From positions 1 through 48,859 of the forward strand of contig DHWU01000009.1 in NCBI GenBank assembly GCA_002413345.1: a stretch of DNA of 48,859 nt, given 5' to 3'. Under the pieces are notes generated by a model. The model did not search any database. It had not been told where the DNA came from and saw nothing but the letters and a program-made list of their open reading frames with translations. This document shows positions 34,848 through 41,798 of the stretch, piece after piece; the first letter of the stretch is position 1; each line of letters starts with the position of its first letter. This stretch comes from Propionibacteriaceae bacterium UBA5174. GTDB taxonomy: Bacteria; Actinomycetota; Actinomycetes; Propionibacteriales; Propionibacteriaceae. A program made the position numbers and the translations under genes.

Positions 34848-35570
34848 ATGCCCAACCTGTCCCGGGTGACCATCTTGCAGCCCGACCCGCAAGTGCCCAT
34901 TGACCGCTTCGGCCCCTGGCTGGCGAGTAACCGGGTGCTGGTGCGGGCGATCCCGCTGTGGCGCCACGAGTTACCTGAGGTGACCGCCTTGGGGGATGGG
35001 GTGATTGTGTTGGGCGGCACGATGAGCGCCCACGATGGCGCGGAGCATTCCTGGCTCGAACCGTTGAAACAACGCATGGTCGAGCTAGTTGAGGCCGACG
35101 TGCCGGTGCTGGCCATCTGCCTAGGCCATCAGCTGTTAGCCGAGGCCTTCGGGGGCGAAGTGACCGTGGCCGAGCCCAATGGCGGTGAGCATGGCGTATT
35201 TCCGGTTTCTTGGACCGGTGCCGCCACCGTCGATCCACTGCTGGCGCTGGTAGCCAACACTCCCGCGCGCACCTCGGTGTTTGCCGAATCGCATTCCGAT
35301 GTGGTCACCAAACTTCCCACCGGGGCGGCCTTGCTAGGCAGTTCTGCCGCCTACCGCAACCAGGCTTTCCGGATCGGCTCAGCGGTAGGGGTCCAGTTCC
35401 ATCCAGAGGCTTCCCCGGAATTGATGGGACGCTGGGCCGAGCTTGACGGCAACAATGCCCGCGAGATGCGTCGTTGCGTACAAGCCAAAGACAACGACCT
35501 GTCCCGCAATGGTCGACTGCTGGCGTCCTCCTTCTGCACCGACCTTCGATCCCGAGCACGCGCGGCGTGA
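34848..35570 (+). CDS. Class I glutamine amidotransferase
   Basis: The 240-residue protein has the triad-type GATase fold: VIVLGGTMSAHD oxyanion region at about residues 48-59, nucleophile elbow VLAICLGHQLLAEAFGG with Cys near 91 and VGVQFHPEASPE with catalytic His-x-Glu near 185. It releases ammonia from glutamine, usually for GMP-synthase-like or related transfer reactions; the acceptor is unknown and no synthetase partner is next to it. The ATG at 34848 follows a TATGGT box by 6 nt, so the mRNA is probably leaderless; the open frame upstream to 34749 lacks a better start. Confidence 0.88.
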   Translation: MPNLSRVTILQPDPQVPIDRFGPWLASNRVLVRAIPLWRHELPEVTALGDGVIVLGGTMSAHDGAEHSWLEPLKQRMVELVEADVPVLAICLGHQLLAEAFGGEVTVAEPNGGEHGVFPVSWTGAATVDPLLALVANTPARTSVFAESHSDVVTKLPTGAALLGSSAAYRNQAFRIGSAVGVQFHPEASPELMGRWAELDGNNAREMRRCVQAKDNDLSRNGRLLASSFCTDLRSRARAA

Positions 35571-35624
35571 TCGCTTCACCCTTGCTGTCTGATCTAGGGT
35601 TTGGTCGTCTGCACAGGAGGCTCG

Positions 35625-36044
35625 ATGCCACGACTGATTCCGCTGTTTATCGAAGTGGCGCTGATCGTCATTTGCTTGGTCGACGTCATCCAGACGCCGC
35701 CACAGAACGCCCGCAACCTGCCCAAATGGGTTTGGCTGCTGCTCATAGTGCTGGTTCCCTACGCCGGCCCGATCGCCTGGCTGTTCGCCGGACGGCCCCG
35801 CCGCAAGGACCAACCAGCGCGCACTGCCCCGGCGTTCACCAACTATGCCAACCACGCCCGGCTCGCTCCCGACGACGACCCGGAATTTCTGGACGCCCTG
35901 AAACGCGGCAACGAACGCGAGAAGCTGCTGCGCGATTGGGAAGACAACCTAAAGCAACGCGAACAAGACCTGCGTCCCGACCCCAACCCGGGGCCAGATC
36001 CGCAGGCCAAGCCCGACGAAGAAGCTGGAACCACCCCACTCTGA
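35625..36044 (+). CDS. PLDc_N-domain small membrane protein
   Basis: The 139-residue protein begins with two membrane helices (IPLFIEVALIVICLVDVI; WVWLLLIVLVPYAGPIAWLF) separated by QTPPQNARNLPKW and closed by AGRPRR. This is the PLDc_N module found at the start of cardiolipin synthases and alone in many actinobacterial proteins. The rest is a charged, Pro-rich cytosolic tail (~60-139) with a short coiled stretch. ATG at 35625 has a strong AGGAGG 6 nt upstream. There is no phospholipase domain, so enzymatic activity is unlikely. Confidence 0.88.
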   Translation: MPRLIPLFIEVALIVICLVDVIQTPPQNARNLPKWVWLLLIVLVPYAGPIAWLFAGRPRRKDQPARTAPAFTNYANHARLAPDDDPEFLDALKRGNEREKLLRDWEDNLKQREQDLRPDPNPGPDPQAKPDEEAGTTPL

Positions 36045-36077
36045 TTCCCTTCCCTCGGCTCGAAAAGGCCCCCCTGC

Positions 36078-36089
36078 TACGCTGGGAGC
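36078..36089 (+). promoter_or_regulatory. -10 box of the cysE leader transcript
   Basis: TACGCT at 36078-36083 lies 6 nt before ATG 36090, the spacing seen for leaderless starts elsewhere in this window. No good -35 box is visible. Confidence 0.5.
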
Positions 36090-36161
36090 ATGCAGATGAA
36101 CCCTCGGCCAGCCACCTTGGTGAGCCTTGCGCGCACGCTGCTTTGTTGTCGTCGCGGCTGA
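36090..36161 (+). CDS. Leader peptide with tandem Cys codons upstream of cysE
   Basis: This 23-codon ORF starts MQMNPRPATLVSLARTLL and ends Cys-Cys-Arg-Arg-Gly-stop (TGT TGT at 36144-36149). Codon position and size match the polycysteine leaderless short ORFs that act as cysteine-responsive attenuators upstream of sulphur genes in mycobacteria. Stalling at the tandem Cys codons when Cys-tRNA is scarce would expose or hide structure downstream. The -10 box TACGCT, 6 nt before ATG 36090, favours a leaderless start; a second in-frame ATG at 36096 has GGGAG 7 nt upstream. The peptide has no membrane or other signal. I infer a regulatory, not a protein, function. Confidence 0.65.
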   Translation: MQMNPRPATLVSLARTLLCCRRG

Positions 36162-36165
36162 ATAC

Positions 36166-36195
36166 CGGCAGCTTTAACGCCCAGCGCCACTGCCG
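36166..36195 (+). promoter_or_regulatory. Hairpin after the Cys leader peptide
   Basis: CGGCAG (36166-36171) can pair with CTGCCG (36190-36195) around an 18-nt loop, starting 4 nt after the leader stop codon. No T-run follows. It may be part of an attenuation structure or of a site where termination is controlled by Rho. Confidence 0.4.
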
Positions 36196-36235
36196 AGCCG
36201 AACACCCGACCAACAGCTAAGACTTTGAGGAACCT

Positions 36236-36352
36236 ATGGTTGGCAACGGAATCTTCCAGGCGAAAAAAACGTTGTTGCTGACTGCCGCCGCGATAGCGTT
36301 CGGTGTGACACCGAGCCATTCGGCGATTGCAGGAAAGGAACAGCGCAAGTGA
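36236..36352 (+). CDS. Unknown 38-residue protein translationally coupled to cysE
   Basis: The ORF starts at ATG 36236 after TTTGAGGAACCT, a strong ribosome-binding site, and its TGA (36350-36352) overlaps the cysE GTG by four bases. The product has a short basic segment (QAKK), a hydrophobic stretch TLLLTAAAIAFGV and a polar end SAIAGKEQRK, so it looks like a signal peptide or a tiny membrane protein. I recognise no family. It could be a real small protein or a second translated leader whose translation opens the cysE start. It was probably missed by gene finders because of its size. Confidence 0.6.
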   Translation: MVGNGIFQAKKTLLLTAAAIAFGVTPSHSAIAGKEQRK

Positions 36353-37155
36353 GCCAGGCATCCCGCGACGAGATCTGGAATCGGATCCGAGCCGAGGTAG
36401 CCGACGACGCCCGCGACGAGCCGGCGCTGGCCAGCTTCCTGCACACCAACGTGCTGTCCCACTCTCGGCTGGAGGACTCCTTATCCTTCATCTTGGCCGC
36501 CAAGCTGGGCAGCGAAACCATCACTTCACTGACTGTGCGGGAACTATTTCGCGACGCCTTGGACGCCGACGAGTCAATCGGTGCCGCGGTCCGGGAGGAC
36601 CTACGCGCCGTCCTTTCCCGAGACCCGGCCACTCGCGGGTACTCCCAACCGCTGCTGTACTTCAAGGGATTTCACGCCCTTCAGTCCTACCGGGTCGCGC
36701 ATTACTACTGGAAGCACGACCGCCAACCCCTCGCGCTGTATCTGCAAAGCCGAATCTCTGAAGTCTTTGCAGTTGACATCCACCCCGGAGCCCAGATCGG
36801 CAAGGGGATCATGTTCGACCACGCCACCTCAGTGGTGATCGGCGAGACCGCGGTAGTCGAGGATGACTTCTCAATGCTGCATGAGGTGACCCTGGGCGGC
36901 ACCGGGAAGGTCGGCGGCGACCGGCATCCCAAGATTGGCAAAGGTGTGATGATCGGCGCTGGCGCGAAGGTGCTGGGAAATATTCGCGTCGGTGAGGGTG
37001 CCAAGATCGGGGCCGGCTCGGTAGTGCTGGAAGACGTTGCCCCGTTCACCACCGTGGCTGGGATCCCGGCCCGCCGAGTCAGTTACCCCATCCACGGCCT
37101 GCCTGCCATGGACATCGACCCGGACCCGATCTCAAAGACGCTCCAAAACCCTTAA
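36349..37155 (+). CDS. cysE: Serine O-acetyltransferase
   Basis: The 268-residue enzyme makes O-acetyl-L-serine from serine and acetyl-CoA, the entry to cysteine synthesis. It is the long form, with the helical SATase N-terminal domain (residues ~1-140: IWNRIRAEVADDARDEPALASFLH, YFKGFHALQSYRVAHYYW) and the left-handed beta-helix of hexapeptide repeats (IHPGAQIGKGIMFDHATSVVIGETAVV; MLHEVTLGGTG with catalytic His). The long form is most common in proteobacteria. The last residues are not Ile, as in feedback- and cysteine-synthase-binding tails, but the end QNP differs. The GTG start has AAGGAA 9 nt before it and is coupled to the 38-residue ORF. No cysK neighbour is in the window. Confidence 0.93.
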   Translation: MSQASRDEIWNRIRAEVADDARDEPALASFLHTNVLSHSRLEDSLSFILAAKLGSETITSLTVRELFRDALDADESIGAAVREDLRAVLSRDPATRGYSQPLLYFKGFHALQSYRVAHYYWKHDRQPLALYLQSRISEVFAVDIHPGAQIGKGIMFDHATSVVIGETAVVEDDFSMLHEVTLGGTGKVGGDRHPKIGKGVMIGAGAKVLGNIRVGEGAKIGAGSVVLEDVAPFTTVAGIPARRVSYPIHGLPAMDIDPDPISKTLQNP

Positions 37156-37278
37156 CCAAGCCTTTAGCTCAAGGTTGTGCATAACACCTAGTCAGCGGCA
37201 ATTAGCCAGCCCTGGCGGAGAAAGTACAACCCGCGGGGGGACTTGCGTCAGTCACCCCGCCGGAGAGTAAATCGCCTT
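37156..37278 (+). promoter_or_regulatory. Structured 5' region of the cell-wall hydrolase gene
   Basis: The 123-bp gap contains two stems: GCCA/TGGC at about 37205-37216 and GCGGGG (37233-37238) paired with CCCCGC (37255-37260). The 3' part, GTCAGTCACCCCGCCGGAGAG-like from 37248 to 37267, looks similar to the 3' end of actinobacterial c-di-AMP (ydaO-type) riboswitches, which often precede NlpC/P60 genes. The central ydaO core (GGGGGACCCA and GGGGTGAA elements in their normal spacing) is not present, so a class cannot be assigned. GGAGAG at 37262-37267 is the ribosome-binding site. Confidence 0.35.
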
Positions 37279-37281
37279 GTG

Positions 37282-39198
37282 ATGAGGGCAATCAGACTAA
37301 TTTCGGCAACTTTGAGCGTCGCCTTGGTACTTGGGCTGAACACCGCCCAAGTCTCTTCGGCCGTGACTGAATCGGCCAAAGAGAGTCTCATCTCCAGCCT
37401 GGTGACCAGTGCGCAAACCGCGCAGCAGAGTTACGGCGTCCCAGCGTCGGTCTCTATCGCCCAGGCGATGGTGAACACCGATTGGGGAACCTCAGCCCTG
37501 GCCAGCAGCGCTAAGAACTACTACAACGCCAGATGCGCCGCACTCCTCACTGAATGGGGATTCAACGACCTCGCCGTGAAGCAGGTTGGCAAACGTTACA
37601 TCCTCGGCGCTGAGGCCGCCGCCAGCAATCCCAACCCGACCGCCTTCGACTGCTCCGAGCTGACCCAGTGGCTCTATTCACGCTCTGGCAACACCCTCAC
37701 CGACTTGGCTGCGGCCCAGTACGACGCCACGTACAAAGTGACCAGCACCCCAAAGGTCGGCGACATGGTGTTCCTGCGAAACAACCCAGCTCGGTCCAAC
37801 GGGATCGGCCACGTCGCAGTGATCACCAAGAAGCTAGCCAAAGGCGACTGGCAGATCATCGAAGCCCGCGGGAGCAAGTACGGAGTAGTCAAGACCACCT
37901 TGTCGTACTGGAAGAAGCGCTCCTATTTTGCTGGGGTTCGCCGCTACGCCAAGCTCAACCTGGGTGGAGTCGCTGGCGTGCTGCTGGCCTCGTCGCTGAG
38001 TAGCTACCAAAACGGCTGCGTGTCGATCACCACCAATGGCACTACGACGAAGTACCGCAACTACACCTCGGCATCGAATTCGCTGCTGGACCATGCAGCC
38101 ACCGTCTCCGCCAGCAGCGCCTACGCAGGCGTCCGGGCAGTGATGAACAACACCTCCGCCTACATTGATGCGATTGCCGGCGCCGAAAGCGCAACCCCTG
38201 CCGCTTACGCCGCTGCGATCCGGTCGGTGATCTCCACCTACAACCTCAGCAAGTACGACGAAGCCCCGCTCAACATCGTGTTGGAGTCTGGGGCCAAAGG
38301 TGCCAAAGTCACTGCCTTGCAGCAACTAGTCGCGGCGAGTGTCAGCGGCACCAAGATCACTGGCAGCTATGACTCCGCCACTGTGGCTGCAGTGAAGACC
38401 TACCAGTCCAGCAAGAGCCTCACTGCGGACGGCCAAGCTGGCCCGAAGACCATCACTTCATTGATGGCAACTCTCAGTCAGGGCAGCACCGGAACCAAGG
38501 TAAGCGCCTTGAAGACTCTGCTCAGCTTCGCCGGCTACACCACAACTGACGGCACGACTCTGGACGCCACCACAGTGGCTTCCCTGAAGTCGTTCCAGTC
38601 CAAGGTGGGAATCAGCGCCACCGGCACCACCACCAAGGACACTTGGTCTCGGCTGTTCATGCTGCTGGAGACGGCATCGACACCGTCCATCTCGGGCACC
38701 GCGATGGCCGGAAAGACGCTCACCGCCCAGGTCGGAGCTTGGGGGCCCGGATCGATCGATCTGACCTTCCAGTGGTACCGCAATGGCACTGCCATCGGTG
38801 GCGCCACCGCCTCGACCTACTCCCTCGGCTTGGCCGACATCGGTCAGGTGGTCTCGGTGCACGTGACTGGTAGCCGCGCTACCTACACCACCATGGCCCG
38901 CAGCTCGGCCAGTTCCGCCACGATCCAGCCCGGCTGGATCCGCACCGGCAAGGCGACGATCTCAGGAACCGCCAGACGGGGCCGCACTTTGAAGGCCTAC
39001 CCGGGCAGCTGGAGCCCCTGGCCAAAGCTGAACTACCAGTGGTACCGAAATGGCAAGGTCATCTCTGGCGCCAGAAGTTCGAAGTACAAGCTGATCAATG
39101 CTGACCGCGGCAAGACCGTGATGGTCAAGGTGACCGGCACCAAGGCGGGCTACGCAACTGTGGTCAAGTCAGCCAGCAAGAAGGTCAGTAAGCGCTAA
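37282..39198 (+). CDS. Secreted cell-wall hydrolase: NlpC/P60, PG-binding and Ig-like domains
   Basis: The 638-residue protein has a signal peptide (IRLISATLSVALVLGL, cleavage after SSA), a glucosaminidase/FlgJ-like region (QSYGVPASVSIAQAMVNTDWGTS, ~55-100), an NlpC/P60 peptidase domain (AFDCSELTQWLYSRSG with nucleophile Cys near residue 117; GIGHVAVITKK with His near 175), two peptidoglycan-binding domains (AKGAKVTALQQLV; STGTKVSALKTLL; ~335-460) and two Ig-like modules (TFQWYRNGTAIGG; NYQWYRNGKVISG) to the end. It should cut peptide cross-links in peptidoglycan. The glucosaminidase part lacks the usual Glu in its ESG motif (NTD instead). Alternatives: GTG 37279 as start. Confidence 0.87.
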   Translation: MRAIRLISATLSVALVLGLNTAQVSSAVTESAKESLISSLVTSAQTAQQSYGVPASVSIAQAMVNTDWGTSALASSAKNYYNARCAALLTEWGFNDLAVKQVGKRYILGAEAAASNPNPTAFDCSELTQWLYSRSGNTLTDLAAAQYDATYKVTSTPKVGDMVFLRNNPARSNGIGHVAVITKKLAKGDWQIIEARGSKYGVVKTTLSYWKKRSYFAGVRRYAKLNLGGVAGVLLASSLSSYQNGCVSITTNGTTTKYRNYTSASNSLLDHAATVSASSAYAGVRAVMNNTSAYIDAIAGAESATPAAYAAAIRSVISTYNLSKYDEAPLNIVLESGAKGAKVTALQQLVAASVSGTKITGSYDSATVAAVKTYQSSKSLTADGQAGPKTITSLMATLSQGSTGTKVSALKTLLSFAGYTTTDGTTLDATTVASLKSFQSKVGISATGTTTKDTWSRLFMLLETASTPSISGTAMAGKTLTAQVGAWGPGSIDLTFQWYRNGTAIGGATASTYSLGLADIGQVVSVHVTGSRATYTTMARSSASSATIQPGWIRTGKATISGTARRGRTLKAYPGSWSPWPKLNYQWYRNGKVISGARSSKYKLINADRGKTVMVKVTGTKAGYATVVKSASKKVSKR

Positions 39199-39229
39199 CT
39201 CGCTAAGCCGCCCGACGGCACCCCCCAAG

Positions 39230-39273
39230 AAAGGTGTTTTGTCCCCGAAATCCCGCGGGGGCAAAACACCTTT
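39230..39273. terminator. Strong 18-bp terminator hairpin
   Basis: The arms 39230-39247 (AAAGGTGTTTTGTCCCCG) and 39256-39273 (CGGGGGCAAAACACCTTT) pair over 18 bp with one G-U pair and an 8-nt loop. The A/T outer ends allow it to act in both directions between the hydrolase gene and the minus-strand lipoprotein gene. Confidence 0.88.
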
Positions 39274-39346
39274 ACTGACTTTGTTCGCCAGCTCAGCCTC
39301 GCCCGCAGCAGCTCCAACGGGCACTCGGCCAATCCGATGCTGCACC

Positions 39347-39937
39347 TCAGACGGTGCAGGTGGCCTTGATCGTGATTGGGATCAGTTCCTTGCTCTTCTT
39401 GCCGTGCCTGGTAGTCACGGCCTCACCCGTGCCAGTCACTTCGTAGCTTTGGCCCGAAGCGCTGAGTTTGGCCGAAGTGCCGCTCACTGGTGCGTCCGCG
39501 GAGTAAGTGATTGCCCAGGTGACACCCTCGCTGTCTTCACCCAAGCTGATTGCCACCGTCGACACCTTCTGATTGGCAGTATCGATACTCAACTGAATCG
39601 AAGCGTCGGAGTAGAAGTCCGGATTGGCGTTTGCCACGCTCAGTTTCAACTGATCGGCAGTCCGAGTGCAGGTTCCGTTCAAACCAGACACTGGCATGTC
39701 TGGTTGGTACATAGTCAGCGAACCCGTTGCTTTGCCCTGCGCGGCAGCCGGTGACACAACCACGCTCGGCACCACAGCCGGACTTGCCGAAGTACTCGGC
39801 GTCCAAGGGGTGCTGGACGGCGCAAACTGCGCTCCCCACTCCATCATTCCGCAGCCAGAAAGCGCGGTGGCAGACACTAGGGCGGCCGTGGTCAACCCAA
39901 AGCCGCGAATCAGGGTGCGGCGCCTCGAACTAGTCAC
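39347..39937 (-). CDS. LpqH-like (19-kDa antigen family) lipoprotein
   Basis: The 196-residue protein has a twin-arginine-like start (SSRRRTLIRGFGL), hydrophobic core and lipobox TALSGC with Cys near 29, then a Ser/Thr/Pro/Val linker to about residue 70. The mature part has the pattern of mycobacterial LpqH/19-kDa antigen family: TGSLTMYQPD, a Cys in GTCTR, and SGQSYEVTGTGEAVTTRHGKKSKELIPITIKATC, including the two Cys that form the family's disulphide. GTG 39937 is the start. Such lipoproteins are surface exposed; the biochemical role is unknown. Similarity is by pattern only. Confidence 0.72.
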   Translation of the reverse strand: MTSSRRRTLIRGFGLTTAALVSATALSGCGMMEWGAQFAPSSTPWTPSTSASPAVVPSVVVSPAAAQGKATGSLTMYQPDMPVSGLNGTCTRTADQLKLSVANANPDFYSDASIQLSIDTANQKVSTVAISLGEDSEGVTWAITYSADAPVSGTSAKLSASGQSYEVTGTGEAVTTRHGKKSKELIPITIKATCTV

Positions 39938-40018
39938 AACCCAATAGTCCTACCCGAGCCCAAACCAGACCTACCGCGACTCGCCAGATGAGCAAACGAA
40001 GGCCGCCCCAGCCCACCG

Positions 40019-41749
40019 TCAGCTGATCTTGATGCCGTACAGCAACTTGCCGTAGGTGCCCACCACCAAGGTGTTGCCGTACACCGCCGGGGTGGCCTCG
40101 ATGTTCTTCGACAGCTGCAAGGTGGAATAGTCCTGGCCGGTGTTGGGATCGAACATATGTAGCAGTCCGCTGGAATCCCCCACCACGCCATAGATGTGGC
40201 CATCGGTCCCGGTGACCAGCACCGGCGAGCTCCAGCCAAAATGAGCCAGCTTGCGTTCCCAGGCCACTGTTCCGGTCTTGCGGTCTAGCGCCAACAGGGT
40301 TCCGCCAGTTTGCGATCCGGTCTTGGCGATGTTGAAGAAGACCAGGTCGGACACCTCTCCGGTGCCCAACACTGGAGTGGCCATCAGACCGCCGTTCACG
40401 GCCTTGTTGTAAACCGCATCGATTTGATACTGCCAAACTTGCTCGCCGGTTAGCGCGTTGATCTTCTGTAGCGTCGCCGGGCCGCTAGTGGCCCCAGCTT
40501 CACCCCGCTTGTCCATCTCGTTTCCGGTGTAGATAAACGGCCCGTCGGCGGTGTCTTCCAACACGATGGTGGCATCGGTATCGTCACCAGTTGGCCGAAC
40601 CCAGACCACCTGCAAAGTCGTGGCATCCCAACACACAATGTTGCCGTCGTTATCGCCAGCAAACATCAGGTTGCGCCAAGCTGCGGCCGAACTCTCGATG
40701 CCGTGCCGACTCGAAGACGGGGTGTTGTAGTTCAGCTTGTGAATCTCTGGATTCACCGAGACTGTCTTGGCCGCAGCGTCAAACTTGGCGTTCAACTTCA
40801 CCTTGTAGACCAATCCGTTTTCGGCTGGCTCGATCAGGGTGTCGGTCGCGGCATTGACCAATGCCGAGGAGTCGAAGGCACCCCAATCCCGCGGAGCACC
40901 CGCATCAGAGCCATCCCAACCGGAGATCTCCTTGTTCTGGATCAGATCGAAGATCCGATACCGCCAGGCACCCTTCTTGTCGCCGTTCTCATTCAGACCC
41001 ATTCCGGAGTAGAGCAGCGGCCAGCCGCGCGGGTCGATCGACCCGGTTCCCTTGAACGCAAACCCCACGTCGATGGGCGGCTTAGTCTGCTTACCGGTGG
41101 CCAGATCGACCCGATAGACCTTGCCGTCCACCACCGGATAGATCACCTCAACGAAGTTGTCATCGTTAATCTGCTCTTGACTCAGTCCCATCGCTGCTTT
41201 GGTGGCTTTGGGCCAGTTCACTAGCAAGGGCTGCCCAGTCCAACCAGCTCCTGCCCAATACGAACCTTCCGCGGTGACGTCGCCGGTGGCTTGAGTCCAG
41301 GCGACCTGCAGCTTCTTCTCGGTAATCGCCGCGGTGCCGTAAGTGGGAGCGTCACGGAAGTTGTTGCCTCGGAAGGTCAGTACCCCAGGAATCTTGGTGT
41401 AGGTCGACGCATCACCAAATGCCACTGGCCCCGAGCCGGTGTAGTCCGAAAGCACCTGATTGTTGCCGTTCAATACCTTCCAGGTGACCTTGCCGTCGCT
41501 GCCGATGATCGCTCGGCTGTAGACCCCGTTGCCATCGGCAGTCGGAGCCGTCCAACCAGGCAGGCTGCTCAACGACACTGCTAGCTTGGCCGGATTGGTC
41601 TGCGAACTCGGTGTAAACACCGGTGCGGGCGAGTTCGGCCGGGAGCCCATCGTGACCGGATCGCTGGACGAGCAGGCAGTCATAGTGGCCGCCAATGCGA
41701 TCACCGCCAGAGCAGCAAACGGCTTGGTGAGGTGAACCGATCGGATCAT
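40019..41749 (-). CDS. Lipoprotein with PQQ-like beta-propeller
   Basis: The 576-residue protein begins MIRSVHLTKPFAALAVIALAATMTAC, a lipoprotein signal with lipobox TMTAC. The rest contains beta-propeller blades with PQQ-repeat patterns (VYRVDLATGKQ; LQKINALTGEQVWQYQI; LLALDRKTGTVAWERKL; LLHMFDPNTGQDYSTL), and TFRGNNFRDAPTYG near residue 128. No quinone ligands or active-site residues are evident, so it is more likely a scaffold or BamB-like surface protein than a dehydrogenase. ATG 41749 has AAGGAAG upstream; an open frame extends 40 codons further but would bury the signal peptide. It lies 82 bp upstream of the LpqH-like gene on the same strand. Confidence 0.85.
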   Translation of the reverse strand: MIRSVHLTKPFAALAVIALAATMTACSSSDPVTMGSRPNSPAPVFTPSSQTNPAKLAVSLSSLPGWTAPTADGNGVYSRAIIGSDGKVTWKVLNGNNQVLSDYTGSGPVAFGDASTYTKIPGVLTFRGNNFRDAPTYGTAAITEKKLQVAWTQATGDVTAEGSYWAGAGWTGQPLLVNWPKATKAAMGLSQEQINDDNFVEVIYPVVDGKVYRVDLATGKQTKPPIDVGFAFKGTGSIDPRGWPLLYSGMGLNENGDKKGAWRYRIFDLIQNKEISGWDGSDAGAPRDWGAFDSSALVNAATDTLIEPAENGLVYKVKLNAKFDAAAKTVSVNPEIHKLNYNTPSSSRHGIESSAAAWRNLMFAGDNDGNIVCWDATTLQVVWVRPTGDDTDATIVLEDTADGPFIYTGNEMDKRGEAGATSGPATLQKINALTGEQVWQYQIDAVYNKAVNGGLMATPVLGTGEVSDLVFFNIAKTGSQTGGTLLALDRKTGTVAWERKLAHFGWSSPVLVTGTDGHIYGVVGDSSGLLHMFDPNTGQDYSTLQLSKNIEATPAVYGNTLVVGTYGKLLYGIKIS

Positions 41750-41798
41750 CAGCTTCCTTCTTCTGACTTTGGTCTTACCGAAGCGAAGTCTAGGACGC

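Noticed and set aside
37156..37281. A complete ydaO (c-di-AMP) riboswitch
   Set aside because: Only the 3' end resembles the class; the conserved central elements and normal length are lacking, so it is reported only as a weak possibility.
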